The notes below the pieces were generated by a model. The model had not been told where the DNA came from. It searched no databases and saw only the letters and a program-made list of their open reading frames with translations. Of a stretch of 64,000 nt of DNA, positions 43,029-52,876 are shown piece after piece. The DNA comes from Symbiodinium natans (Eukaryota; Sar; Dinophyceae; Suessiales; Symbiodiniaceae). The stretch is taken from NCBI GenBank assembly GCA_905221605.1, contig CAJNDS010002305.1:335610-399609 (forward strand). The letters run 5' to 3'. A program made the position numbers and the translations under genes. Each line of letters starts with the position of its first letter. The first letter of the stretch is position 1.

Positions 43029-43103
43029 CATCCTATGAGCGTGTGCTCTGGCCCCGACTCGAAGTGCACTTCATCGGCCCTCGCCTTGGCATTTGCTCTC
43101 TCG

Positions 43104-43365
<262 letters not shown>

Positions 43366-43626
43366 CCGAAAATGAGCAAGTCAATGAAGACTATATCTGA
43401 GTATGTGCAAAACGCAAACAAAGAAACTACACAAACAATTTTTGCACATATATATAGAGAGAGAGAGAGAGAGACATTTGTCTATAGTAGTCCTGATTAA
43501 GGTTGGGTGACGAGGCAGATGTGGTGCTTTACACTTGGACGCCGGACACGTCCCAACAAAACACTCCTATTCTCAGACCAATGGGTGACTTCCACTTGCT
43601 GGCTTGCGCATACTTCTATTCCTATT

Positions 43627-43736
43627 CCCAGAGAGCCCAATACCCCTTAATTAAGGAATATAGCCTAGATTACTTTGGGATCCTTATTATGATTTAAGAA
43701 AATATTCCTGAATTAAGGGGTATTGGGCTCTTTGGG
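43627..43736. mobile_element. family A, copy 8
   Basis: Full hairpin, TT on both sides. Confidence 0.85.
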
Positions 43737-43920
43737 TTTGCGTTCCCCCTTAGACGCCAGGGGTCAGGTCGCTACCCCACACTGAGTGGTGAAGGGTTCC
43801 CTGGTACGTTTGACAGGTGAACACTTCCTGCGGCGTGTGCTGAACAAGCTTGCCCGACCCGCGGCCCACACAGCATAGGTCACCAGTGGCAGCTATAGAT
43901 AGGGTTTCTCACTGAACCGG

Positions 43921-43982
43921 ACCCTGAACCCTAAACCCCAAACCCCAAACCCTAAACCCTAAACCCTAAACCCTGAACCCTA
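43921..43982 (-). repeat. telomere-type array
   Basis: About 8 CCCTAAA. Confidence 0.9.
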
Positions 43983-45419
43983 TGTAAACTCTACTAAAGC
44001 AACGCCAAACCTGGGAAGCTTGTGGGCTGCTGGGGGCGGGAGGGCCGGCGGCACCCGCACCCAAATCCACCTGGAGCTGGAGTTTTCTTTGTTGAGATTG
44101 GTGATATGGTGAGGGGCTTCTCTATTGTTTGCTTAAGAACCCCAAAAGAATCCCTATATTAGCCTTAATAAGGAAGAATATTTTCATTTTCCTGGGTTCT
44201 TAAGCAATTAGCAGTTCTAGAAACCATCTAGAATTCTAGAAGGGAATGATACCGAATGAGTCTGGATGTTGAGGTGTGGGTCCATGCACAGTGCAGGGAT
44301 TGCATTGCTTTACACCGGGATTCTGAAGTTTCATCCCAGGATCCGTGCCGGCCTTTGGCTACTGCGGCATCCAAGGCGTGGTTCTTGGAAAGTTTGGACT
44401 TGAGGTTTTTTTTTTTCCCCAGCCTCGGTGAGGGGCTGTTCGGTTTTCAGTCATGCTCCTCGCCTCTTCGCCTTCGGGCCTCCTCCCCGCATCTGCCAGA
44501 CAGATCTCAACCAACCTGAACAAGCACGAACACCAATCCCCTCCCCCTCATATCAACCCCCCCCCCCCCCCCCCGAATATCCCCGAGTAGTACATACCCC
44601 CCCCCCCCAGAATATACTGCAATGTAACTTTTTTGGGGATGATTCGGGGGCAGGGATCAGCCACAAGGCCCTTCCCTTGCCCCCGAGGCCTCTCTGGCAT
44701 TCTTTGGGCCTGCGCACGCCCCTTGCCGGGCATCTTAAGGGGCTCCTGGACTCTTGGGGCCTTCAAAGCGTTTGGAGGGACGGGGACATTTTTGTACTGT
44801 TCGGTTCGAATCCGATGGCATCTTTGTATCTTACGATGCTTGGCTTAGGTGCAGGTAATGTTCGCTTCAGATGAAGAACCGGAGCATGCCGGAGCTCTAA
44901 ATCCCCACATCACTGTGCGGGGTTCTTGTTTTTCTCCCGCCTGCCGCGCTCACCCGCACGCCCGCACCCGCGTGCGCGCGTACACACACACACACAAACA
45001 CACGTCTTGCTGACCCCTGAGGGGCCGGGTTGCTCTCTGAGGTCCGGACTATGTTAAGCCAGCCCACTGCTCAAGTCAACGTAAAGCTGTAGGGGCGTGG
45101 GTGTATCTGGAGTGATCAGCTCCCATATGTTTTTTTGCTTTCAGCAGGTGCAGCAATGTTTCTGGTTTTGTTGCTTTTGTATATGTGTACACACCTGACA
45201 AAATACATACCGAGTTATTTGAAATAGATGTACTCGTGTTCATTTGTTGTCTATTTCCAAAGGTTGTCTGTAATGACTCTTCAGGCCCATGGCACGGGTG
45301 AATGTCAGGATTACTTTTCGAAGGGGTGGTGCCACGCACATGGTCGTGCCCCAATGCCTATCTTGGATCTCAACCCCTCGATCAAAGTTGCATGCATCTG
45401 TCCTTAAGTATGCTCGCCC
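43983..45419. other. mostly unassigned
   Basis: One C element, poly-C runs near 44558 and 44600, and a tRNA B-box-like ggttcgaatcc at about 44803 without a tRNA body. Confidence 0.35.
44121..44214. mobile_element. family C, copy 4
   Basis: ctattgtttgcttaagaacc / gggttcttaagcaattagca; ttct on both sides. Confidence 0.75.
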
Positions 45420-45545
45420 CCTAAACCCTAAACCCTAAACCCTAAACCCTAAACCCTAAACCCTAAACCCTAAACCCTAAACCCTAAACCCTAAACCCTA
45501 AACCCTAAACCCTAAACCCTAAACCCTAAACCCTAAACCCTAAAC
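45420..45545 (-). repeat. telomere-type array
   Basis: About 18 CCCTAAA. Confidence 0.95.
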
Positions 45546-45551
45546 AACAAG

Positions 45552-45616
45552 GATTTGGCTTTCATCCCGGGGATGACCATGCGCCGTGGAATGCACGTAT
45601 TGGCCACATCCCAGAG
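45552..45616 (+). CDS. possible helical-repeat protein exon
   Basis: AAG|G to GAG|GT. Reads FGFHPGDDHAPWNARIGHIP. Only the FHPGD motif links it to the gene at 33.5-38.3 kb. Lies between two CCCTAAA arrays. Confidence 0.3.
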
Positions 45617-45640
45617 GTTCCCGAAGTTTTCAGGTTTAGG

Positions 45641-45689
45641 AACCCTAAACCCTAAACCCTAAACCCGAAACCCTAAACCCTAAACCCTA
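45641..45689 (-). repeat. telomere-type array
   Basis: About 7 CCCTAAA. Confidence 0.9.
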
Positions 45690-45765
45690 GGGTCTGCGGG
45701 ATTTTCGGGCTGTCTTTCTCAATCGTCTAGGAGGCCGATTCGCGGACTGCAACCTGGATGACAGA

Positions 45766-45918
45766 CCCAGAGAGCCCCCTGTACCCCTTAGTTCAGGAAT
45801 ATAGCTGAAGTTATAAAGGGATCCTTATTATGATTTAAGCAATATTCCTTAGGTTATAAAGGGTCCTTATTATGATTTAAGGAATAGTCCTGAAGTAAGG
45901 GGTGTTGGGCTCTTTGGG
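45766..45918. mobile_element. family A, copy 9, internal duplication
   Basis: 153 bp instead of about 110. The segment ttataaagggatccttatta and its continuation to ttcctta is present twice in tandem. Confidence 0.8.
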
Positions 45919-46261
45919 GAAAGACTTGTTAAGCAGATGGTGACAGGTCGTTGGTTTGAGCGACCCATCTTCTTCTCCACGTGCCAGTGCAACTTTCTTT
46001 GTTTACCGCATGTGTTTGTGTCTGTGGATGCATGGGTTTTGGTAGCTTGCTCACATGTGGTTTTCGTTTTCTGTTTCGATGATTTGCTTCCTTTCTTCTC
46101 CTGCATGGGCTTCTTTTCCAGCTTGTCTTAATTTTTCGAGGCTTCTGGGAAATGGCAAACCTTTTGAGGTCTTTAGGCCGGCAAACCTTTTGAGGCCGTC
46201 AGGCCGCCACCGAGGAACGTCTCGTTTGCTTGCTTTATCGTGCTTCCCAGTATGTTCCAAT

Positions 46262-46354
46262 GCCCCCCCCGTCCCCCCCCCTTCCGCCCCCCCGGCCCCC
46301 CCCCCCCCCGCCCCCCCGCCGCCCCCGCCCCCCCCCCCCCCCCCCCCCCCCCCG

Positions 46355-46432
<78 letters not shown>

Positions 46433-46582
46433 CCCCCCCCCCCCCCCCCCCCGCCCCCCCCCCCCCCCCCCCCCGCCCCCCCCCCCCCCCCCCCCCGCCC
46501 CCCCCCCCCCCCCCCCCCCCCCGCCCCCCCCCCCCCCCCCCCCCCCCTCCCCCCCCCCCCCCCCCCCCGCCCCCCCCCCCCC
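46262..46582 (+). repeat. 320-bp poly-C tract with isolated G
   Basis: Nearly all C; single G about every 15-50 bases, ending in A12. Possible base-calling artefact. Confidence 0.9.
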
Positions 46583-47340
46583 AAAAAAAAAAAACAGAAA
46601 CAAAGTTTTGCGCAGCACTCTGCATGCAATCTGTGTGTGTTTTGTTGTTATGCGAGGTCGCCCTCGCAAGCAGCCATGCAGATATGCCTCCCTCCAACCC
46701 GCCGGTTCTAATCATGTCACGTTCATCTCTGCAGCTTTCGTCTCCGGCTTTCATTCTGCTTGGCTTAGTACTCGTTTCCTCGTCATTTGGTCCATACATA
46801 GGACAGCCATGCGAGCAACATACAAAGAGCTACATGTTCACCCTTATCAACCCCGCTCGCAAAAACATGTGTTCTCCTTCAAGCGCGGGGGCGCGGGATC
46901 AGGGGTGCAAGGGGGCGTGATCCGCAAATGTCTTGTTTAAGAAGGTGGCGTTGTGCAGGTGTTGTGGGTTGTGGGGGTGTTGCTCAGATGTTGCAACAGC
47001 GCGTGATACGGGGAGGGGGGAGATCGGGGCATGAAGGGCCTTGCCGATTGCGGCGGGCAGCTGGCAGTTTCTGGGTTACTGGCTTGACCATTGTTTTGTC
47101 TTCCTTGTGGCTTTCGTGACTCTGGTCGTCGCAGACGTTAATGATCTGGAGTTCTTATTTTTCTACCGAAGAATGAGGAAAAGAAAAATTTCCCCAAGCT
47201 CCAAAAGCAAAGCTCTCGAACGCGCGCCCCGCTCCGGCCCACCCCCGAAGTTAGGTGCGAGACCTTCTGGAGCAGTCTGCCGCCGCCCTGCCTGAGGCCA
47301 ACGCGGCGCAGGCCAAGCTTCCTTTTTGTTTTTCCACAAG
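46583..47340. other. no feature seen
   Basis: No convincing exon or repeat; follows the poly-C tract. Confidence 0.35.
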
Positions 47341-47405
47341 AGGGTTTAGGGTTTAGGGTTTAGGGTTTAGGGTTTAGGGTCTAGGGTCTAGGGTCTAGGG
47401 TTTAG
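47341..47405 (+). repeat. telomere-type array
   Basis: TTTAGGG then TCTAGGG. Confidence 0.9.
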
Positions 47406-47502
47406 CTGCTTTGTTGTGTCGATGAGGCCCGGCTGATGCTGCATGGCTTGTGTGTGTGCGCGCGCATAAACTGGCATGCGGCATAAGCCTTTCTCGTGAT
47501 AT

Positions 47503-47599
47503 GAGGGTTTACGAAAAGAAGGCACCCCGAATGTAGACCCACACATGTTTCAAACAGTAGGGTTCCCCAATAAGGTACCTCTACATTTCGGAAACTCCC
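47503..47599. mobile_element. family I element, reverse orientation
   Basis: gagggtttacgaaaagaagg ... ctctacatttcggaaactcc; atgag at both sides. Confidence 0.6.
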
Positions 47600-48330
47600 A
47601 GATGAGTCCCCCCAGGGTAACTTCAGCCTGCAGGATAACAGCAGTGATAGATGTGATAGTCAGACCCGGTATGAGATGATCCCTGGAAAGCACAGCCCGG
47701 GATTCATGCTTCAACTCAACCTGCGTTCTGGATGATCCTGTCGGGGTGGCACAATGGTTTTTGGTCGTGCGTCCGAGGTTCCCAGTCGTTTCCAGTCTGG
47801 CACACCCTCAGTCTTTGTTCTGAAGAGCGGGGGTGGGGGCCAGGGGCATCTTCTGACAATGTGTTCTGGGGCCTGCTACACATCTAGAGAACACTACGAC
47901 AGCACATGCACGTGTGTAGGCATCTACTGCATATAGCCCCCCTAAACTCTGAGCGTTGCAGCTTGCACGAATTTCTTAACCCAACGACTCAGCCTCTTCT
48001 GAGTAGACTTGCCGGAGGCCACCCGATTGCTGTTTGCATGCGCGAAGCCGCCTGGATCTGGATGAGTTTTCTTTCGGAAATGTTGCCTTTGGAACTTATG
48101 CATGGTTCATTTGGGATTGCTTTAATGGGAGGTCGAGGCGCTCAAGGACTCTTGGGACTTTGCGGCTTGCAGTTGGTGTTCTGGGGGAGGATTAATCTGC
48201 AAAAAGAATGTGTTGGGTATGTCTTTCCTCTGTGGTGTTATGTTGCCTTCCGTCTAGAAGCCCTCGTTCAAGCACATTCCAGCCGCGAGTCAGCATGTGT
48301 ATTGGGGGCGATGTTGAGCAGAGCATCCGA

Positions 48331-48396
48331 CAGGGGTTTCCGAAAATAGGGATTCTATTTCGGCTACAAATGGGGTACCCCTATTTCGGGAAACAC
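48331..48396. mobile_element. family I element, short
   Basis: ggggtttccgaaaataggga ... acccctatttcgggaaac. Confidence 0.55.
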
Positions 48397-48559
48397 TAAA
48401 ATAAGTTCATGTTCATGTGTGTGCGCCACCACAGGCTGGGCCATCGCCCGGATGAGACCTTCTTGCAGGTCCAGACTGGGTATGCGCGTAGAGTCCAAGG
48501 TCTTGAATCTCACCGGCTACGCTTAGAGTTCGATGGCCAGGTATAAGTAGCCATATGGA

Positions 48560-48687
48560 GGTTTAGGGTTTAGGGTTTAGGGTTTAGGGTTTAGGGTGTA
48601 GGGTGTAGGGTGTAGGGTGTAGGGTGTAGGGTGTAGGGTGTAGGGTGTAGGGTGTAGGGTTAAGGAAGTAGGGTGTAGGGTTAAGGA
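48560..48687 (+). repeat. array TTTAGGG then TGTAGGG
   Basis: About 10 TGTAGGG; then gttaaggaagtagggtgtag duplicated. Confidence 0.9.
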
Positions 48688-48866
48688 AGTCACTTACCGA
48701 AGAAGCTGCCCGGAAGTTCCAAAAACGCGGTCCACTGAAGAGGAGGGTTCGGGATCTCATAAACATCATTCAAGTGACCAGCAGCCTTGATACTGGTCAG
48801 GCCTATTGTTATTGAGTGCACCCCCGAGGGCCAGCATGATGTCTCGTCTGCCCCTGTCTCACTCTA

Positions 48867-48932
48867 AGCCCTAAACCCTAAACCCTAAACCCCAAACCCC
48901 AAACCCTAAACCCTAAACCCTAAACCCTAAAC
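48867..48932 (-). repeat. telomere-type array
   Basis: About 9 CCCTAAA. Confidence 0.9.
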
Positions 48933-48939
48933 TTGGCAG

Positions 48940-48995
48940 GCCTGGTTGGAACGGGCGCAGCAGCTCGACTTCGAGCCACAGGACACCGCGACTTT
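48940..48995 (+). CDS. possible helical-repeat protein exon
   Basis: GCAG|G to TT|GTGAAA. Reads AWLERAQQLDFEPQDTATL, a FxPQD-type unit like the other exons of the 33.5-38 kb gene. Preceded by a CCCTAAA array. Confidence 0.45.
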
Positions 48996-49023
48996 GTGAA
49001 AGCTATACACAACAAGTTTGGGG

Positions 49024-49062
49024 AACCCTAAACCCGAAACCCTAAACCCTAAACCCTAAACC
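49024..49062 (-). repeat. telomere-type array
   Basis: About 5 CCCTAAA. Confidence 0.85.
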
Positions 49063-49147
49063 CCAATTTGGTTTTCAAGTTTCAAGATGTTTGTTTTCGG
49101 TGGTGGGGGATGTTGTAGGGGTTTAGCTACTTACGGCGGTAGGGTTT

Positions 49148-49266
49148 TCAAGCTGGAGCCTCAAGGGCTTTGAGCCGCTTTCGCAGATGTTCGGGCTCCT
49201 GCTCGAACATTTCAGCGATGCTCTGCTCAATCATCAAGCATCCACAGACTTGCTTTGCGATTTTCA
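49148..49266 (-). CDS. terminal exon of a minus-strand gene, unknown (weakly dynamin-GED-like)
   Basis: On the minus strand a pyrimidine-rich acceptor (tttgtttttgttcag) at 49267-49272 precedes 39 codons. They include IAKQVCGCLMIEQSIAEMF and EQEPEHLRKRLKALEA and end at TGA (49150-49148). A preceding exon candidate at about 49353-49400 (ELAMLLSQLGS, donor GTGAGA, phase 1) joins in frame. The EQEP-x-x-RKRLKALEA ending resembles the last helix of dynamin GTPase effector domains. That is only a suggestion. Confidence 0.5.
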
Positions 49267-49401
49267 CTGAACAAAAACAAAGCAAGGCTTTCATCAATGG
49301 CAGCCGCTGAAATCTACAGACCTGTCAGGCTATCCCCATTCCCTGATCTCACTGGATCCCAGTTGGCTCAGGAGCATTGCGAGCTCCAAGTGCGGCCACC
49401 C

Positions 49402-49485
49402 TTAGGGTTTAGGGCTTAGGGTTTGGGGTTTAGGGCTTAGGGTTTAGGGTTTAGGGTTTAGGGTTTAGGGTTTAGGGTTTAGGGC
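49402..49485 (+). repeat. telomere-type array
   Basis: About 12 TTTAGGG. Confidence 0.9.
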
Positions 49486-49667
49486 CACAAGATTCACAGG
49501 TTTCAGGGAGGGCGTTGCTGGCAGAGTCTTGCCTTCGGCGCGGGGCCTTTGTGACAGGAGCTTCATCTCTGCATCAGCAGTTCGAAGAAGCTGAACTTCA
49601 CCGAGGGCCAGGTGGCGGAAGTTGCTTGCATTCTTCCGAATATTTGGGGACCGTGGGCGTCCATCGT

Positions 49668-49741
49668 GACCCTAAACCCTAAACCCTAAACCCTAAACCC
49701 TAAACCCTAAACCCTAAACCCTAAACCCTAAACCCTAAACC
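49668..49741 (-). repeat. telomere-type array
   Basis: About 10 CCCTAAA. Confidence 0.9.
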
Positions 49742-49847
49742 AGGCATTGCATTCGGAAGTTCTTACGCTCTTCCTGTACGTTTCGGGGTTCGGGTTTACA
49801 GAGCACAGAGTTTTGAGGAGAGCCCGCCGGTGCACAGTTGAAATTTG

Positions 49848-49902
49848 GGTTTAGGGTTTAGGGTTTAGGGTTTAGGGTTTAGGGTTTAGGGTTTAGGGTT
49901 TA
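49848..49902 (+). repeat. telomere-type array
   Basis: About 8 TTTAGGG. Confidence 0.9.
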
Positions 49903-50104
49903 ACTCTGACACCTGATGCCTCAACTCTAAGCTAGCGTGAGCGATCCAAGCTCTACTGCTGGGGAGAAGCTTTGGGAAGGTCGGCAGGGTTTGGGAGATC
50001 ACTGTGCTGGGGTTTGGCACACTTTTGTTTTGTTCCAGGGTTGTGTGAAAATAGTGAATCTGTGTCATTTGAATCTGTGTCACGGCTGGGATCACCATCA
50101 GACA

Positions 50105-50168
50105 TAGGGTTTAGGGCGTTTAGGGTTTAGGGTTTAGGGTTTAGGGTTTAGGGTTTAGGGTTTAGGGA
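50105..50168 (+). repeat. telomere-type array
   Basis: About 9 TTTAGGG. Confidence 0.9.
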
Positions 50169-50309
50169 TGGACCACTCGTCAGGGAGTCATTGGTCCAGC
50201 CGTGGGTGGAACATGTTTCTCTTCTGTGGTTTCTGATTCCGAAGGCGATGATGACGTCCATGCGCCAGGCGAAGACGCAGACAAGAGTATCCACAGAGTA
50301 GTTCAGTAT

Positions 50310-50372
50310 GGGGTTTCCGGTTTCCGAAAATAGGGGTACCCACTTTGGGATTCTATTCCATTTTGGGGGTAT
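50310..50372. mobile_element. family I fragment
   Basis: ggtttccgaaaataggggta then tttgggattctattcc; right arm missing. Confidence 0.45.
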
Positions 50373-50585
50373 AGCAGGCAAATATTGGGTCTGCCTTGCT
50401 GCCAGGACAGAATCCACGCAGCTTGAGAATGCACGCTCCTATGCCTTGGTTCCCTGTCAGATACATCATAGAGGCATGCAGCAGATCAGGGTTGAGGAAC
50501 TACTCATGTGCACTCAACGATCTATGTTTCACCAGCAAGTTGCAATTTTCGTCTTGTTTGCAATACATGGGCTTGAAGAATACCT

Positions 50586-50930
50586 TTGGAAGGTATCCTG
50601 CAGGCCTATGTGAACCCCCGTGGAGCTGTCGTGTTCAACTCCCCGAGAAGCCTGTTGAGAAGAACTTTGCAAAGTAACTCGTCCTTCAAAGGGTTCCTTC
50701 GACAGGCTTGCTCCAAGTTCTGTGATTACTCCGCTCTTGCCTGCAAGCTGAGACCATCTACATGGCTTTCATGGCTTTCGTGGGGGCAGGCTGTAGATTC
50801 AACAGCGGTGCTCCTTGTAGAAAGCCGAAGTGAACATCGGTACCTGTCAAGACATGAAGGTCTTCCAACCTATGCCCTTGATGGTGCTCCTCTCTTGTAC
50901 ACGTCTAGGGTGCTTCATCGAGGGTCTTAG
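50586..50930 (+). CDS. hypothetical ORF, weak
   Basis: Open for 114 codons without low-complexity bias. No domain seen. Starts downstream of a partial I-family element. Could be a chance ORF. Confidence 0.15.
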   Translation: MEGILQAYVNPRGAVVFNSPRSLLRRTLQSNSSFKGFLRQACSKFCDYSALACKLRPSTWLSWLSWGQAVDSTAVLLVESRSEHRYLSRHEGLPTYALDGAPLLYTSRVLHRGS

Positions 50931-51282
50931 CCCGCTACAGATGTAGAGAATCATGCGTCCCAGTATCTGAGAAGAGGGCCAGTTTCTTAAGATCATTATT
51001 CTATAAGTTTTATTGCGGAATAAAGTTATGTTTCAGTTACATGCTGCAGTAGCTGACATCGCAACTCGATTAAATCTCACGAAATCATGAAATTTCGTTG
51101 ATGTTCATCTAAATAAAGCCCATTCATGGACTCCGTAATTCCCGCCAAGTTGAACATGCATATTGCCTTGTTTGGTTGACACAGCTGGAGGTCCAGTATA
51201 TTTCTCAAATTATGCATATTCTTCGATGGCCGGTCATTTTTTAAAACGAGGACGGACTGATCCAGCAAAGCAGAGCCGCTTG

Positions 51283-51330
51283 GGGTTTAGCATTTAGGGT
51301 TTAGGGTCTCGGGTTTAGGGCTTAGGTTTT
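51283..51330 (+). repeat. telomere-type array, degenerate
   Basis: Mixed variants. Confidence 0.75.
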
Positions 51331-51478
51331 CTTTAGCTTTTACAGCCCATGCATTGGCAGCAGAGCGGTTCCCTACATGAACGACCCTTTATGCCATTCG
51401 GAATCGAGTCTGGAGAAGTAGTAATGGACACATGTTCAAGGTTACTCAGTGTGTGAGACTCAGTTGTCAAGCTCTGAA

Positions 51479-51549
51479 ATCCCTAAACCCTAAACCCTAC
51501 ACCCTAAACCCTAAACCCTAGACCCTAGACCCTAAACCCTAAACCCTAG
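51479..51549 (-). repeat. telomere-type array
   Basis: CCCTAAA with CCCTAGA. Confidence 0.9.
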
Positions 51550-51642
51550 GGGGTGGTGTTTGGCCTCTTGAAGATTCAGCTGCAGCGTTGTTTGTCTCAT
51601 GCTTCGTCCGTTCTTTGGCGAAGAGACGGCCTTGGCAGCTGA

Positions 51643-51736
51643 ATTTAGGGCTTCGGGTTTAGGGTTTAGGGTTCAGGGTTGAGAGTTGAGGGTTGAGGGT
51701 TGAGGGTTTGGGGTTTAGGGTTTAGGGTTTAGGGTT
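51643..51736 (+). repeat. telomere-type array
   Basis: TTTAGGG with TTGAGGG block. Confidence 0.9.
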
Positions 51737-51866
51737 AATGTTTCCAGAAGCTTAACAACAACAAGAACCGCTCCCACATCGGTATCCTTGGAAGAAAGCT
51801 TTGGGGGCTTTTGCAGGGCGTTCGCATGTTGTTCCCAGACTTCTTTGGTCGCTTTTGAAGCTGCGT

Positions 51867-51924
51867 CCCTAAACCCTAAACCCTAAACCCTTAACCCTTA
51901 ACCCTTAACCCTAAACCCTAAACC
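51867..51924 (-). repeat. telomere-type array
   Basis: CCCTAAA with CCCTTAA. Confidence 0.9.
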
Positions 51925-52022
51925 AGATGTCCCCGCGATTGCCATGCTGTACATATGACCTGAAGCCGTTGCAGGGCGGCTCTCCAGCGAAGTGCCACCC
52001 GCATGGAACCCAAGGCTCACGT

Positions 52023-52075
52023 GTTTAGGGTTTGGGGTTTGGGGTTTAGGGTTTAGGGTTAGGGTTTAGGGTTGG
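52023..52075 (+). repeat. telomere-type array
   Basis: TTTAGGG/TTTGGGG. Confidence 0.85.
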
Positions 52076-52211
52076 TTTAAGGCCCATGCAAGCGGCGCAT
52101 GTCATGTCATCTACGTGGAGAGCTTCCCTCCGTGTCCGCATAGCGACGGTCGCCCGAAGCAGCAAGGGCTGCGGGGCATCGTGTGGAGAGCTTGACGTCG
52201 AGCTTGTAGCA

Positions 52212-52250
52212 GCTAGTATATATTCTATTCTATTCTATTCTATTCTATTA
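52212..52250 (+). repeat. (TTCTA)n microsatellite
   Basis: Six units. Confidence 0.9.
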
Positions 52251-52533
52251 TATGTATTACATATATAGATTCATAAGCAGGATTGCTTAGCTTCATAAGG
52301 GTGTCGGATAGGGTCGTCGAAGGCTTGCGAATCAAGTATCCCTTGAATTTCTAGTGTTCACTGAGAACTCGACACGAGGATGCCATTCCACCCAGCCACG
52401 AAGCCTTCAAGGAATCTGTAGCGGATCTTCTGCGTCAAGCTTTCCTGGAACAGGGATGCTGGGCGACCATGAAGCTCAGTTCAGACTCGTTTGCCTGCCT
52501 GCATCGACAGAACACAACCCCGGAACCGCTCAG

Positions 52534-52630
52534 TGATGTTCCCCCTTATACTAAAGACCTTCATAGGGATCATCATCGGGGGTACTAGAATCCCTATGAA
52601 GGACTGTTAGGATAAGGGGCAACATCCCAA
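52534..52630. mobile_element. family B, copy 6
   Basis: gatgttcccccttatactaa at the left, ataaggggcaacatcccaa at the right. Confidence 0.7.
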
Positions 52631-52658
52631 GCTGTAGCCCAAATCCCTTTAGCCCCCC

Positions 52659-52754
52659 TGGTTCTTAGTAGGGAATGAGGAAATGAGAGCCCTTTCTAGA
52701 ACCTCAAAAAGATTATGTAGGGCCCTAATTCCCTCGTTCCCTACGAAGAACCAG
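52659..52754. mobile_element. family D, copy 3
   Basis: tggttcttagtagggaatga / tccctacgaagaaccag. Confidence 0.7.
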
Positions 52755-52792
52755 CCCGTTCTGTTTGGTCGGTGGCTTCATGAGGGCATAGA

Positions 52793-52834
52793 GTTTAGGG
52801 TTGGGGGTTAGGGTTTAGGGTTTAGGGTTTAGGG
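52793..52834 (+). repeat. telomere-type array
   Basis: Short TTTAGGG block. Confidence 0.85.
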
Positions 52835-52876
52835 TAGCCCGGGCCTCAGGAATTTGAGCGCGTGAACCGATGCCAG

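Noticed and set aside
46055-46940. Long proline- or glycine-rich ORFs on both strands
   Set aside because: They are the six-frame translation of a C tract.
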